DNA of 6,568 bases from an uncultured Zetaproteobacteria bacterium (GTDB lineage: Bacteria > Pseudomonadota > Zetaproteobacteria > Mariprofundales > Mariprofundaceae): assembly GCA_913056285.1 (NCBI GenBank), contig CAJXNE010000116.1:1-6568 (forward strand), written 5' to 3'. The notes under the pieces are model-generated. The model was not told the origin of the DNA. It made no database searches and was given only the letters and a program-made list of their open reading frames with translations. The translations under genes were made by a program, and so were the position numbers. Below are positions 1 to 5,951 of this stretch, in pieces. Position 1 is the stretch's first letter. Each line of letters opens with the position of its first letter.

Positions 1-8
1 CAAATATT

Positions 9-85
9 TGGCGTCCCCAAGGGGATTCGAACCCCTGTTGCCGCCGTGAAAGGGCGGTGTCCTAGGCCGACTAGACGATGGGGAC
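9..85 (-). tRNA. tRNA-Glu (anticodon TTC), CCA encoded
   Basis: On the minus strand the sequence folds as a full cloverleaf. The 7-bp acceptor stem starts GTCCCCA, the anticodon stem is CCGCC/GGCGG with loop CTTTCAC, and the T arm contains GGTTCGAATCC. The anticodon TTC is read from plus positions 50-48 and fits tRNA-Glu, as does the GGCCTAGGACACC stretch of the D arm and variable region. The discriminator G is at 12 and the 3' CCA is encoded at 11-9. The gene follows pgsA on the same strand, about 100 bases downstream, and has its own promoter-like sequence at 102-129. Only 8 bases remain beyond it in the window, so further tRNAs in the same transcript cannot be excluded. Confidence 0.97.
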
Positions 86-101
86 CTTTGGAACGCGGCG
101 A

Positions 102-129
102 AGATTAGCGAACACTTTAGCTTCGTCAA
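102..129 (-). promoter_or_regulatory. sigma-70 promoter for tRNA-Glu with GC-rich discriminator
   Basis: The minus strand reads TTGACG (-35, 129-124), a 16-base spacer, then TAATCT (-10, 107-102). The bases after the -10 (TCGCCGCG) are GC-rich, which is the known signature of stringently controlled stable-RNA promoters. The expected start lies about 10 bases before the mature tRNA 5' end. The match is by eye; no transcription data are available. Confidence 0.6.
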
Positions 130-184
130 TCAAAATATAAGGTTTTCAAGCCGAATGATTGAGCGCCGGATTTATAGAGGTATA

Positions 185-739
185 TTAACCTTCCATGCCA
201 CCCATCAACTCCGGCCATGCATCGCGGATATATTCATAACCTGACCAGAGCGTCAGGGCTGCGGCCAGCCACAACAAAGCCAATCCGACTTCATGCAGGG
301 ATATGCCAAAAACACTGACATGTAATAACAGAGACGAAATCGCGATCATTTGAATCGCTGTTTTCCATTTTGCAATCAGAGACACATGCACAATGGTGGC
401 GCGTTGCGCCAACCATTCTCGCAGTGCGCCAATGGTAATTTCACGCCCGATAATAATGATGGCCAGCAGGGCAGGGGCCATATCGGCGGAAACAAGCAGC
501 ACTAACGCAGATGCCACCAGTAATTTATCGGCAACCGGGTCGAGAAAACGGCCAAATGGCGTTACTTCGTTACGAGAGCGCGCAAGATAGCCGTCGAACC
601 AATCTGTAATCGCGGCAATAATAAATAATGTGCCGGATAACCAGTGTCCCAGATCGCCAGGAATAAGAAAGGTTCCCATAAATACAGGAATCAGCAGTAC
701 CCTTGCCATGGTTAGTTGATTTGAGATTGTCCAATTCAT
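185..739 (-). CDS. pgsA: CDP-diacylglycerol--glycerol-3-phosphate 3-phosphatidyltransferase
   Basis: This inner-membrane enzyme transfers the phosphatidyl group of CDP-diacylglycerol to sn-glycerol-3-phosphate. The product is phosphatidylglycerol phosphate, the committed step towards phosphatidylglycerol and cardiolipin. The 184-residue length matches bacterial PgsA. The CDP-alcohol phosphotransferase signature is complete: D49-G50-x2-A53-R54-x8-G63-x3-D67-x3-D71, with the extra D46 just before it. These acidic residues bind the metal and CDP group. The N-terminus (NQLTMARVLLIPVF) is typical of PgsA, and several hydrophobic helices follow (about 14-28, 33-46, 72-86, 88-98, 130-144, 150-166). 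The ATG at 739 has no good SD sequence. It lies 66 bases after the DUF3467 stop, so it is probably read in the mazG operon. No clear terminator follows. Confidence 0.96.
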   Translation of the reverse strand: MNWTISNQLTMARVLLIPVFMGTFLIPGDLGHWLSGTLFIIAAITDWFDGYLARSRNEVTPFGRFLDPVADKLLVASALVLLVSADMAPALLAIIIIGREITIGALREWLAQRATIVHVSLIAKWKTAIQMIAISSLLLHVSVFGISLHEVGLALLWLAAALTLWSGYEYIRDAWPELMGGMEG

Positions 740-805
740 CGTGCGCCAAGTATTACTGTCGCAAAGATGCGGTAAAGGTTTATCTGAAAAACAGACAAGG
801 CACTA

Positions 806-1114
806 TTAATTGGCGACAATATGATCCGGTTTCCCGGCTGGCATGACATCCTGAATGTCACCAAAGACACTTTCATAACGTGTAATATTTTCCTGCAAGA
901 CAGCAATAATGCGTTTGACGTGGGAAGGGCTGACAACCACACGAGCATTCAGCACAGCGGCAGGATGCGTGGCTAAAATAAAATCCAGGAGAAACTCTTC
1001 CTGGGTATGGGTTACAAACAGCTGATTGGCATAGCGTCCGGCCTGAACTTCAGGCGGTACCTGGATTTGTAATTCTTGCTGTTGATCTGCCTGCATTTCT
1101 GTCTTTTCATCCAT
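806..1114 (-). CDS. DUF3467 family protein, function unknown
   Basis: This 102-residue soluble protein starts MDEKTEMQADQQQ. From memory of the family it matches DUF3467: a YAN motif after an acidic/Gln-rich N-terminus, then EEFLLDFI, the VSPSHVKR block, and a closing helix LQENITRYESVFGDI. No catalytic residues, signal peptide or membrane helix are seen, and the family has no established role. The reading frame stays open upstream inside mazG, but the ATG at 1114 is the likely start: AAGGGAG sits at 1127-1121, 6 bases before it, and the family homology begins only after it. The start overlaps the mazG stop by 8 bases (ATGGATGA), which predicts translational coupling. pgsA follows after a 66-base gap on the same strand. 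Confidence 0.85.
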   Translation of the reverse strand: MDEKTEMQADQQQELQIQVPPEVQAGRYANQLFVTHTQEEFLLDFILATHPAAVLNARVVVSPSHVKRIIAVLQENITRYESVFGDIQDVMPAGKPDHIVAN

Positions 1115-1916
1115 GAATGACTCCCTTAGCTTCCTGTTCCTTGGCTTTTTTGTACAGCAATTCCAATGCATCAATATCCATGTCAGAGAGCGATTGTTTA
1201 GCCCGAGTCGCCAAATCTTCCATTTTTCTGAATCGATGTGCAAATTTGCGATTGGTTCGCATCAAACACAGTTCTGCATCCAAATCCATTTTGCGAGCCA
1301 GGTTGGCCAGTGTAAACAAGATATCGCCAAATTCATCCTCCAATCGATCTTTATCGGAATGGTTGCGCACTTCAAATTCAAACTCAGCAAGTTCCTCATG
1401 CATTTTATCGATCACTGTTATCGCTTCAGTCCAATCGAAACCAACCCGGGATGCGCGTTGCTGCTGCTTCTGTGCGTATTTTAATGCCGGCAGCGGGGGA
1501 ATGCCATCCATCAGGCTTTTTCTTTCTTCATGCTCTGCATCTTTCAGGCGATTCCATTGTTCATCAAGATTTCCCGTTTGTTGATTATCAAATACATGCG
1601 GGTGGCGGTAAATCATTTTTTCTATTAAAGCGTCAATTACATCAGCCAGATTAAATTGATCGGACTCTTCGGCAATGCGAGAGTAGAACAGAATCTGGAT
1701 CAACAAATCGCCAAGTTCTGCCTTCAATGGCTGCCAGTCGCCAGTTGAATCGACCAAGTCAATAGCCTCAATCACTTCATGTACTTCTTCGAGCGTGTAC
1801 CGGCGCAGAGATGAGATAGTCTGTTCACGATCCCAAGGACATTCTTTACGAAGAACATCCATTAGTGAATATAACTTATCGTAATAATTATCTTTATTAT
1901 ATATCCGTTCAGGCAA
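1107..1916 (-). CDS. mazG: nucleoside triphosphate pyrophosphohydrolase MazG
   Basis: MazG hydrolyses NTPs and dNTPs to the monophosphate and pyrophosphate in the cytosol. This limits misincorporation of abnormal nucleotides and, in E. coli, tunes the stringent response. Numbering from the TTG start, the protein has two MazG repeats. The first has CPWDREQT (about 26-33), the metal-binding EExxE motif (E43, E44, E47) with its partner ExxD (E67, D70), and YRHPHVF. The second has HEELAEFE and EDEFGDILFTL. The length of 269 residues is close to the 263 of E. coli MazG. I chose the TTG at 1916 because AAAGGAG (1928-1922) lies 5 bases upstream. The ATG at 1958 would add 14 residues (283 in all) but has no clear SD. 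The gene overlaps the DUF3467 gene by 8 bases. Confidence 0.93.
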   Translation of the reverse strand: MPERIYNKDNYYDKLYSLMDVLRKECPWDREQTISSLRRYTLEEVHEVIEAIDLVDSTGDWQPLKAELGDLLIQILFYSRIAEESDQFNLADVIDALIEKMIYRHPHVFDNQQTGNLDEQWNRLKDAEHEERKSLMDGIPPLPALKYAQKQQQRASRVGFDWTEAITVIDKMHEELAEFEFEVRNHSDKDRLEDEFGDILFTLANLARKMDLDAELCLMRTNRKFAHRFRKMEDLATRAKQSLSDMDIDALELLYKKAKEQEAKGVIHG

Positions 1917-1921
1917 GACGA

Positions 1922-1928
1922 CTCCTTT
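1922..1928 (-). promoter_or_regulatory. ribosome binding site favouring a TTG start for mazG
   Basis: The minus strand reads AAAGGAG, then TCGTC, then TTG. This is a near-perfect SD at 5-base spacing from an in-frame TTG, inside the longer frame that opens with ATG at 1958. The bases before that ATG contain no comparable purine tract. Confidence 0.55.
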
Positions 1929-1983
1929 AGACTTTACATAATATCCATTATGCGACATTACGTGCTTCGCAAAATACCATCGA

Positions 1984-2010
1984 TTAACAAGGCAAACGTA
2001 AAACTATAAT
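1984..2010 (+). promoter_or_regulatory. possible promoter for the yip1-like gene
   Basis: A perfect TATAAT hexamer lies at 2005-2010, with TTAACA at 1984-1989. The spacer is only 15 bases, shorter than the usual 16-18, so the -35 assignment is weak. Transcription from here would start near 2017 and give a leader of about 150 bases before the ATG at 2169. The surrounding region is AT-rich, so chance matches are likely. Confidence 0.35.
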
Positions 2011-2155
2011 ACCCGACCTCTTATAACTACCGTATGCTGGAAGTAATTTATAAACAATTCGAAAAAATACGCATTAGGATGCTTACACAGTTATCGCAAC
2101 AAAGAAATAGCAGCTTGCATATTCTGAGTATCGAGGCAAGTCTGCGCCAACTTTT

Positions 2156-2160
2156 GGAGG
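2156..2160 (+). promoter_or_regulatory. ribosome binding site deciding the yip1-like start
   Basis: GGAGG is followed by 8 bases and the ATG at 2169. This is the only strong SD in front of any in-frame ATG of the frame that opens at 2034. It argues that translation starts at 2169 and that the upstream 45 codons are leader. Confidence 0.6.
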
Positions 2161-2168
2161 TTCTTGCC

Positions 2169-2711
2169 ATGCAGTACTTTGATAAAAACAGGCCAATGCA
2201 AACACTATTGCCGTCTATGCAAGGCGTGTTGAGAAGTCCTAAGGATTTCTTCTCGCAACTGCCTCCGGCTGCTTTTCATGCTAATGCTATTTTTCTGGCC
2301 ACGATAATTATCCTTGCAGCATCATTTATCGGAGTCCCTTTTCACAGCTTCTCAATGTTGTTTATGGTTCCGGTAAGCTATGGTTTAGGTCTCATTGGCC
2401 TTAAAGCTTGGTCATCGTATATAGGATGGGCTACCCGGTCATTTGGCAAAGCGAAATTAAGCAATGCAAATGCCTTTAATATTTCAGCCTATGCTTCCGT
2501 TCCACTGGTATTTTCTGCAGTACCCATCCTTGGTCTTATCTCCTGCTTATGGAGCCTTTATCTGATGTGGGTTGCATTGGTTAGTCGCTGCCATGTCAAA
2601 TCCAGCACTGCAGCTATTATTATTGTCATACCTGCTATTCTTTTTGCGATCTCGGCTACCGAACTTGTAAGCTTTATATTTCAGTTGTTTCCGAAGTTAG
2701 GGCAACACTGA
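2169..2711 (+). CDS. Yip1-family integral membrane protein
   Basis: This is a 180-residue membrane protein starting MQYFDKNRPMQ. After a short cytosolic segment containing VLRSPKDFFSQLP, which resembles the opening of bacterial Yip1-domain proteins, there are about five hydrophobic segments. They lie near 38-56, 62-82, 106-130, 130-142 and 145-165. Conserved-looking features are the Gly/Pro-rich helices and AYASVPLVF, which resembles the YxxxP segment of this family. Bacterial members have no established function; a role in membrane organisation or transport is only a guess. The in-frame ATG at 2034 would give 225 residues but lacks an SD. It is the only plus-strand gene here: it diverges from mazG and converges on the vWA gene with 29 bases between stops and no clear terminator. 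Confidence 0.72.
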   Translation: MQYFDKNRPMQTLLPSMQGVLRSPKDFFSQLPPAAFHANAIFLATIIILAASFIGVPFHSFSMLFMVPVSYGLGLIGLKAWSSYIGWATRSFGKAKLSNANAFNISAYASVPLVFSAVPILGLISCLWSLYLMWVALVSRCHVKSSTAAIIIVIPAILFAISATELVSFIFQLFPKLGQH

Positions 2712-2740
2712 TTTTAATAGCCTCGACTCCCTGTCGCTAG

Positions 2741-3571
2741 TCACTGGAATTTCAGTTCCAGCATCTTCCCACCTGTTTCATCGGCCATTTTCTGGAATGC
2801 ATATTTGGTGTTACCGGTACTGGTTCCCAATGGCAACGTAAATACAGGCGCTGGAATTTCGTGATAGAGAACCCGGTCTGTCTGAGGCTCATCACCAATC
2901 AACAAATACGCTCCCGGCACAGCCGATGCAGTTGCAATATGATGAAATGCATGCCCTATTGTTTCATCGGTACCGACAAACGGGGCATCTACCATCAACT
3001 GGTCAAACATCTCAGCCATGCTGCCGGTATAAGTGCCTTCTTTACGATCTGCATACCAGGTTAACGCCGAAAGATGTTTGCCGGATCTGATCGCTATCAG
3101 GCGCAATACGGGAATCAGAAATGTGGTGACGCCGTGCATAGAGCCTGTCGCATCCACCACAATATGCAGATCCTTGCCCGGAATATTGCGCAAGCCTTTG
3201 ATAAACATATCAAAATCCTTGCGGCCTTTCCCGGTTGCCATCTGGGCGCTGAGTAAAACCTTATCCACCTGCTGTTGCACATTCTCCCCGTCCATCAGCG
3301 ATTGCAGATTGTCGAGTTGTTGTTGCGCATCGACGCTGGCCAGATTATTGATCTCCTGCTGCAATTTGCGATTGGCCTGTTCGGATTGAGCCAACTGCTC
3401 TTTCATTGTTGCCATTTCCTGTTCGCTGACCGGGTCTCTTCTGCTGCCCTGCAATTGGGCGTTAATCAGAATCAGGGCGAACAAAAAGATAAATGCCGCC
3501 AGCATCAGCAGCGCCATATCGGAAAAAATTTCGTACGGGCTTTCCAGCGGAAGATTGCGTTGACTGCGCAT
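2741..3571 (-). CDS. MotB/ExbD-like one-helix protein with C-terminal von Willebrand A domain
   Basis: The 276-residue protein has one membrane helix (about 19-38). It is preceded by SPYEIFSD, with D18 at the membrane edge in the place of the ion-carrying Asp of MotB, ExbD and ZorB. A Gln/Glu-rich coiled coil follows (about 48-108). A vWA domain fills 134-276, with a MIDAS-like metal site: DATGS at 140-144, GTDET at 200-204, and IGDE at 225-228. The first motif is DxTxS rather than the classical DxSxS. No OmpA-type peptidoglycan-binding domain is present. By analogy with MotB the vWA domain should be periplasmic, though I cannot prove topology. The gene starts 3 bases after its partner channel gene, so the two form an operon. 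Function unknown; a motor-driven adhesion or force-transmitting device is an inference. Confidence 0.78.
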   Translation of the reverse strand: MRSQRNLPLESPYEIFSDMALLMLAAFIFLFALILINAQLQGSRRDPVSEQEMATMKEQLAQSEQANRKLQQEINNLASVDAQQQLDNLQSLMDGENVQQQVDKVLLSAQMATGKGRKDFDMFIKGLRNIPGKDLHIVVDATGSMHGVTTFLIPVLRLIAIRSGKHLSALTWYADRKEGTYTGSMAEMFDQLMVDAPFVGTDETIGHAFHHIATASAVPGAYLLIGDEPQTDRVLYHEIPAPVFTLPLGTSTGNTKYAFQKMADETGGKMLELKFQ

Positions 3572-3574
3572 GTC

Positions 3575-4573
3575 CTAATCCCTGCGGCGGAATAAGCGGG
3601 TCAACAAGTTGGGGCGTATGCTTAAGGCATAGCGGGCATGACCCGCCGCCATTTTACGAATCGGATCATTATCGGCCAGTTGGCCAAGCTCAGTATGCAT
3701 TTTGCTCGCTTCGTTACGCAACGACCCCATTTCCTCCCGGCTGGCTTGCAAGGCCAGATTCAGTAATTCCACCCGCGATTGCAGTTGCTGCACTGTGGCA
3801 TCGAGCGCTCTGAAATCGCGTTCATCGCTGGGCTCCAGATCGGCGGATGCATGCACCACGCAAGTGCGCAGCATCAAATCCTGCAATCCGTTAATCGAAG
3901 CATCGGTAATCCATGAAAACACTCTGAGCAGCACCCCGCCCAGTACAGAACCAATCAGCGTGGTGTAAAATGCCACACCCATGCCGTTCATGGCGCTGCG
4001 CAAGCCCTCCACCAGCAACGTGTCATCCGTCCCGAGCGACCCCAGCGCGCCGTTTAGGCCGTTCATGGTGATTGTCATGCCAAGTACTGTGCCGATCAAG
4101 CCCAACGTAATCATCAAATTGCCCAGCAGGCCGGCAAACTGGCTGACCCGATGCTGGGCGGAAAATTCCACATCAATCAGGGCATCAACATCGGCGCGAC
4201 CGTTACGCTCCACAATCACGTGCAGCGCATCGACAATATGATCGACAATATGACCGCCGCCGCGCTGCTGGATACCAGCCAGCCCCTTGCTCTCAATCAG
4301 GGATGCAATGCGGTAAGCGCGGAACCATTCGGTTGTGAGTTTCATCGCCTGCACGAAGCTGACCGCCACGCCCAGCACAAACATGCCGACGATCAGCCAT
4401 GTGACCCGGGTCTGATCTTGTTGAATAAATTCCAGCACATTGGCCTTGCGGCTCATCATCGCAAATACGGTAATAGCGGAAATCGCCCAACCCATCCACA
4501 ATGCAAAGGTTCTTAATGCACGCTGATCTGCAGCGTTCTGATATACATTCTTAGGCGTATCTTCCGCCATCAT
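3575..4573 (-). CDS. MotA/TolQ/ExbB-family ion channel protein
   Basis: The 332-residue inner-membrane protein has four likely helices: about 22-40, 58-77, 146-170 and 197-219. The third carries the family hallmark LGLIGTVLGM (157-166). The fourth matches the ExbB/TolQ pattern in GLRSAMNGMGVAFYTTLIGS (190-209). A cytosolic loop separates helices two and three. After the last helix a coiled-coil tail (about 255-300) ends in a basic segment, LLTRLFRRRD. Family members form pentamers that conduct protons or sodium around a dimeric MotB/ExbD-type partner, here the gene 3 bases downstream. Two ATG codons stand in tandem (4573 and 4570) behind GGGAG at 4582-4578; the second has the better spacing of 7 bases. 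The tail is much shorter than that of ZorA and no other Zorya gene is present. Confidence 0.85.
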   Translation of the reverse strand: MMAEDTPKNVYQNAADQRALRTFALWMGWAISAITVFAMMSRKANVLEFIQQDQTRVTWLIVGMFVLGVAVSFVQAMKLTTEWFRAYRIASLIESKGLAGIQQRGGGHIVDHIVDALHVIVERNGRADVDALIDVEFSAQHRVSQFAGLLGNLMITLGLIGTVLGMTITMNGLNGALGSLGTDDTLLVEGLRSAMNGMGVAFYTTLIGSVLGGVLLRVFSWITDASINGLQDLMLRTCVVHASADLEPSDERDFRALDATVQQLQSRVELLNLALQASREEMGSLRNEASKMHTELGQLADNDPIRKMAAGHARYALSIRPNLLTRLFRRRD

Positions 4574-4627
4574 CCTTCTCCCTGTCCGATTTTTAGTCGA
4601 TCACACACGCATCGCGCAAGCGCCCTG

Positions 4628-4655
4628 ACTATACGCTATTGCTTGTGAGCAGCAA
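4628..4655 (-). promoter_or_regulatory. probable promoter of the channel/vWA operon
   Basis: On the minus strand TTGCTG (4655-4650) is followed by 16 bases and TATAGT (4633-4628), a 5/6 match to the -10 consensus. It begins just after the T-tract of the upstream terminator, leaving a leader of about 50 bases before the channel gene. The -35 element overlaps an inverted repeat at 4638-4656. Confidence 0.5.
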
Positions 4656-4656
4656 T
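4638..4656. repeat. inverted repeat ATTGCT-N7-AGCAAT over the -35 region
   Basis: Two perfect 6-base arms (4638-4643 and 4651-4656) flank TGTGAGC. The repeat overlaps the proposed -35 and the spacer of the channel-operon promoter, the usual place for a repressor operator. It could instead be a chance hairpin next to the terminator. Confidence 0.4.
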
Positions 4657-4691
4657 AAAAAAGGCCCGGACAGTTTCCTGCCGGACCTTTT
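4657..4691 (-). terminator. intrinsic terminator after the 35-residue membrane peptide gene
   Basis: On the minus strand AAAAGG (4691-4686), U, CCGG and CAG pair with CUG, CCGG, G and CCUUUU (4664-4659). The loop is GAAA, a GNRA tetraloop. The U/G position is a wobble pair only in the minus-strand RNA, and one U is bulged. A run of six T residues ends the element. It begins 17 bases after the peptide stop codon. The A/T-symmetric stem might also stop plus-strand transcripts, but no plus-strand gene leads into it. Confidence 0.87.
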
Positions 4692-4708
4692 ATTTATATT
4701 TTCCCGTA

Positions 4709-4816
4709 TTATTTGTGCGTGCGGCCTTTTTCGGCAATGCCTGCAAGCGCTATCGGCATGATAAGCCCCAAAACAACAAACAACAGAAATACAGGAATAA
4801 AAGTCTCCACGTGCAT
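4709..4816 (-). CDS. 35-residue single-pass membrane peptide, copy of the globin membrane anchor
   Basis: The small gene begins MHVETFIPVF, continues with a hydrophobic helix to about residue 28 that contains MPIALAGIAEKG, and ends RTHK. It has all marks of a real gene: SD AGGGAGG (4829-4823) 6 bases before the ATG, a good promoter at 4847-4875, and a strong terminator after the stop. Residues 1-33 match the first 33 residues of the membrane-anchored hemoglobin upstream at 27 positions. The charge pattern (E near the N-terminus, EKGR at the C-terminal end) predicts N-outside, C-inside. It may pair with the anchored globin or with a membrane enzyme, as small subunits of respiratory complexes do. 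I do not recognise a named family. Confidence 0.8.
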   Translation of the reverse strand: MHVETFIPVFLLFVVLGLIMPIALAGIAEKGRTHK

Positions 4817-4822
4817 AATAAG

Positions 4823-4829
4823 CCTCCCT
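4823..4829 (-). promoter_or_regulatory. ribosome binding site of the 35-residue peptide
   Basis: AGGGAGG lies 6 bases before the ATG on the minus strand. It is the same heptamer at the same spacing as in front of the reductase (5879-5873), and it supports the small gene as coding. Confidence 0.8.
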
Positions 4830-4843
4830 ATAGATTCACTGCG

Positions 4844-4870
4844 GGCATCATATCGATGCCAAATAGGCAT
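4844..4870. repeat. nested inverted repeats within the peptide-gene promoter
   Basis: GGCATC-ATATC-GATGCC (4844-4860) is a perfect 6-base inverted repeat covering the -10. It shares its right arm with a second repeat, ATGCC-AAATA-GGCAT (4856-4870), in the spacer. The three alternating half-sites look like an operator for one or two dimers. The regulator is unknown, and no FNR-type or NsrR-type consensus is recognised. Confidence 0.5.
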
Positions 4871-4875
4871 TGCAA
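4847..4875 (-). promoter_or_regulatory. sigma-70 promoter for the 35-residue membrane peptide
   Basis: The minus strand has TTGCAA (-35, 4875-4870), an exact 17-base spacer and TATGAT (-10, 4852-4847). The expected start is near 4840, about 24 bases before the ATG at 4816. The promoter lies in the 81-base gap after the reductase stop, so the peptide can be made independently of the reductase. Confidence 0.65.
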
Positions 4876-4897
4876 GCTGTAAATATAAACCCAGCGC

Positions 4898-5866
4898 TCA
4901 GGCAGGAGAAAACACAAAGGGGTCGGAGTGAATATCCTGCATCGAGGCGCCAGCCAGAAATGCTTTCTGTTTCAGGGCATTTACAATTTGTGGATCGCCG
5001 CAGAGATATACACGATAACCTGTAAACGAGCCGAGAGCCTGCCCCGGTATGTCTACCACATTGCCTTGTTTACCACCTTCGGGCGAATCGCCATGTAGTA
5101 CGCATGGCGTATATGAAAATTGTGAGAACTGTTCGGAAAGTTCACGTAATTCATCAATCAAATACAATCCGGCGGTAGCAAGGCTGGCATGAAACAGGTG
5201 GATGTCGCCACGGTGACCTTGCTCCAGAGCATCACGTAAAATCCCGTGTAGTGGAGCCAGACCTGTGCCAGCACCAATCAGCAACAACGTACGTTCTGGA
5301 TCATCCGACAGATAAAAACAATCGCCGGACGGGCCAAAGAAGGATAACTCTTCCCCTGCTTCTACTACATCAAATAACCATGTGCTCATACGCCCTTCCG
5401 GCACACGTTTGATGTGCAACTCCAGAAATGGATCAGATGGAATGCTGGCCAGTGAATAACTGCGTGTCAGCTCATCACTCGGGCGGATAACATTGATAAA
5501 CTGCCCTGCCCTATATGTAAATCCATCCGGGATCTCAAAACGCAAACGCACAATGGATTCATTCATCTGGTCTTTACTGATGAGTGTGGCGGAATATTTA
5601 GGTGAAACGCTCGCCAGACCAATTTCCAGATCCTCTTCCGGCTTACAAATACAGGCGAGAAAATAATTCTGGGCAGCCAGCGTATCCTTGAGACCCTGTT
5701 GCGAGGCCGCCGGAGGCTTGCCTTTGATCGCACGGGACAGGCAGGTCTGGCAAGCGCCTGATTTGCATGATGAGGGAAGTAGAACCCCGTGGCGCTCCAG
5801 TGATTCCAGCACGGTTTCATCTGATGCACAGAAATAGTCCTGACCTTCAAATCGTATCGTTGGCAT
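4898..5866 (-). CDS. 2Fe-2S ferredoxin/FAD/NAD(P)H oxidoreductase, probable globin reductase
   Basis: The 322-residue soluble electron-transfer protein has three domains in the order used by oxygenase reductases such as BenC and MmoC. The plant-type ferredoxin domain (1-85) has cluster ligands C34, C39, C42 and C72. The FAD domain (about 88-185) has RSYSLAS at 135-141. The nucleotide domain has IGAGTGLAP at 197-205 and YLCGDP near the C-terminus, and the protein ends DPFVFSPA. It should pass electrons from NADH or NADPH through FAD to the cluster and on to a partner. No oxygenase is nearby, so the truncated hemoglobins just upstream are the likely acceptors (inference). The start is fixed by AGGGAGG (5879-5873), 6 bases before the ATG. 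The frame extends 18 codons further, but these would translate the terminator hairpin. Confidence 0.9.
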   Translation of the reverse strand: MPTIRFEGQDYFCASDETVLESLERHGVLLPSSCKSGACQTCLSRAIKGKPPAASQQGLKDTLAAQNYFLACICKPEEDLEIGLASVSPKYSATLISKDQMNESIVRLRFEIPDGFTYRAGQFINVIRPSDELTRSYSLASIPSDPFLELHIKRVPEGRMSTWLFDVVEAGEELSFFGPSGDCFYLSDDPERTLLLIGAGTGLAPLHGILRDALEQGHRGDIHLFHASLATAGLYLIDELRELSEQFSQFSYTPCVLHGDSPEGGKQGNVVDIPGQALGSFTGYRVYLCGDPQIVNALKQKAFLAGASMQDIHSDPFVFSPA

Positions 5867-5898
5867 GTTCTTCCTCCCTGATGAATAGCCGTTTGTAC

Positions 5899-5930
5899 AA
5901 AAAAAGAAAGGGAGGCGCAAGCCCCCCTTT
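5899..5930 (-). terminator. intrinsic terminator between hemoglobin and reductase genes
   Basis: In the minus-strand RNA, AAAGGGGGGC (5930-5921) pairs with GCCUCCCUUU (5916-5907) over 10 pairs, one of them a G-U wobble that would be a mismatch on the other strand. The loop has four bases. A C and seven T residues follow (5906-5899). It starts 21 bases after the hemoglobin stop and ends only about 20 bases before the reductase SD. Confidence 0.88.
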
Positions 5931-5951
5931 CAACTAAGCTGATGAAATAAT

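Noticed and set aside
1115..1243. A 43-residue N-terminal extension of the DUF3467 protein
   Set aside because: It lies wholly within mazG in another frame, and the SD at 1127-1121 points to the ATG at 1114.
1113..1654. Several plus-strand open frames opposite mazG
   Set aside because: They are antisense to a clear two-domain MazG, have no SD and encode no recognisable domain.
2744..2761. Inverted repeat CTGGAA-N6-TTCCAG as a terminator for the convergent genes
   Set aside because: It lies inside the last codons of the vWA gene and has no T-tract on either strand.
3033..4516. Plus-strand open frames opposite the channel/vWA operon
   Set aside because: They are rich in Cys, Ser and Pro as expected of antisense reading, without SD or domain, while the minus-strand proteins have clear motifs.
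2741..4573. A Zorya anti-phage system
   Set aside because: The channel resembles ZorA in general plan only: its tail is short, the partner has a vWA rather than an OmpA-type domain, and no ZorC, ZorD or ZorE gene is present.
4709..4816. Known small oxidase subunits such as CydX, CcoQ or KdpF as the identity of the 35-residue peptide
   Set aside because: Size and a single helix are similar, but the sequence does not match what I know of those families; its only clear relative here is the globin anchor.
5867..5920. An 18-residue N-terminal extension of the reductase from an ATG at 5920
   Set aside because: These codons translate the terminator stem and T-tract, and a perfect SD precedes the ATG at 5866, where ferredoxin homology begins.
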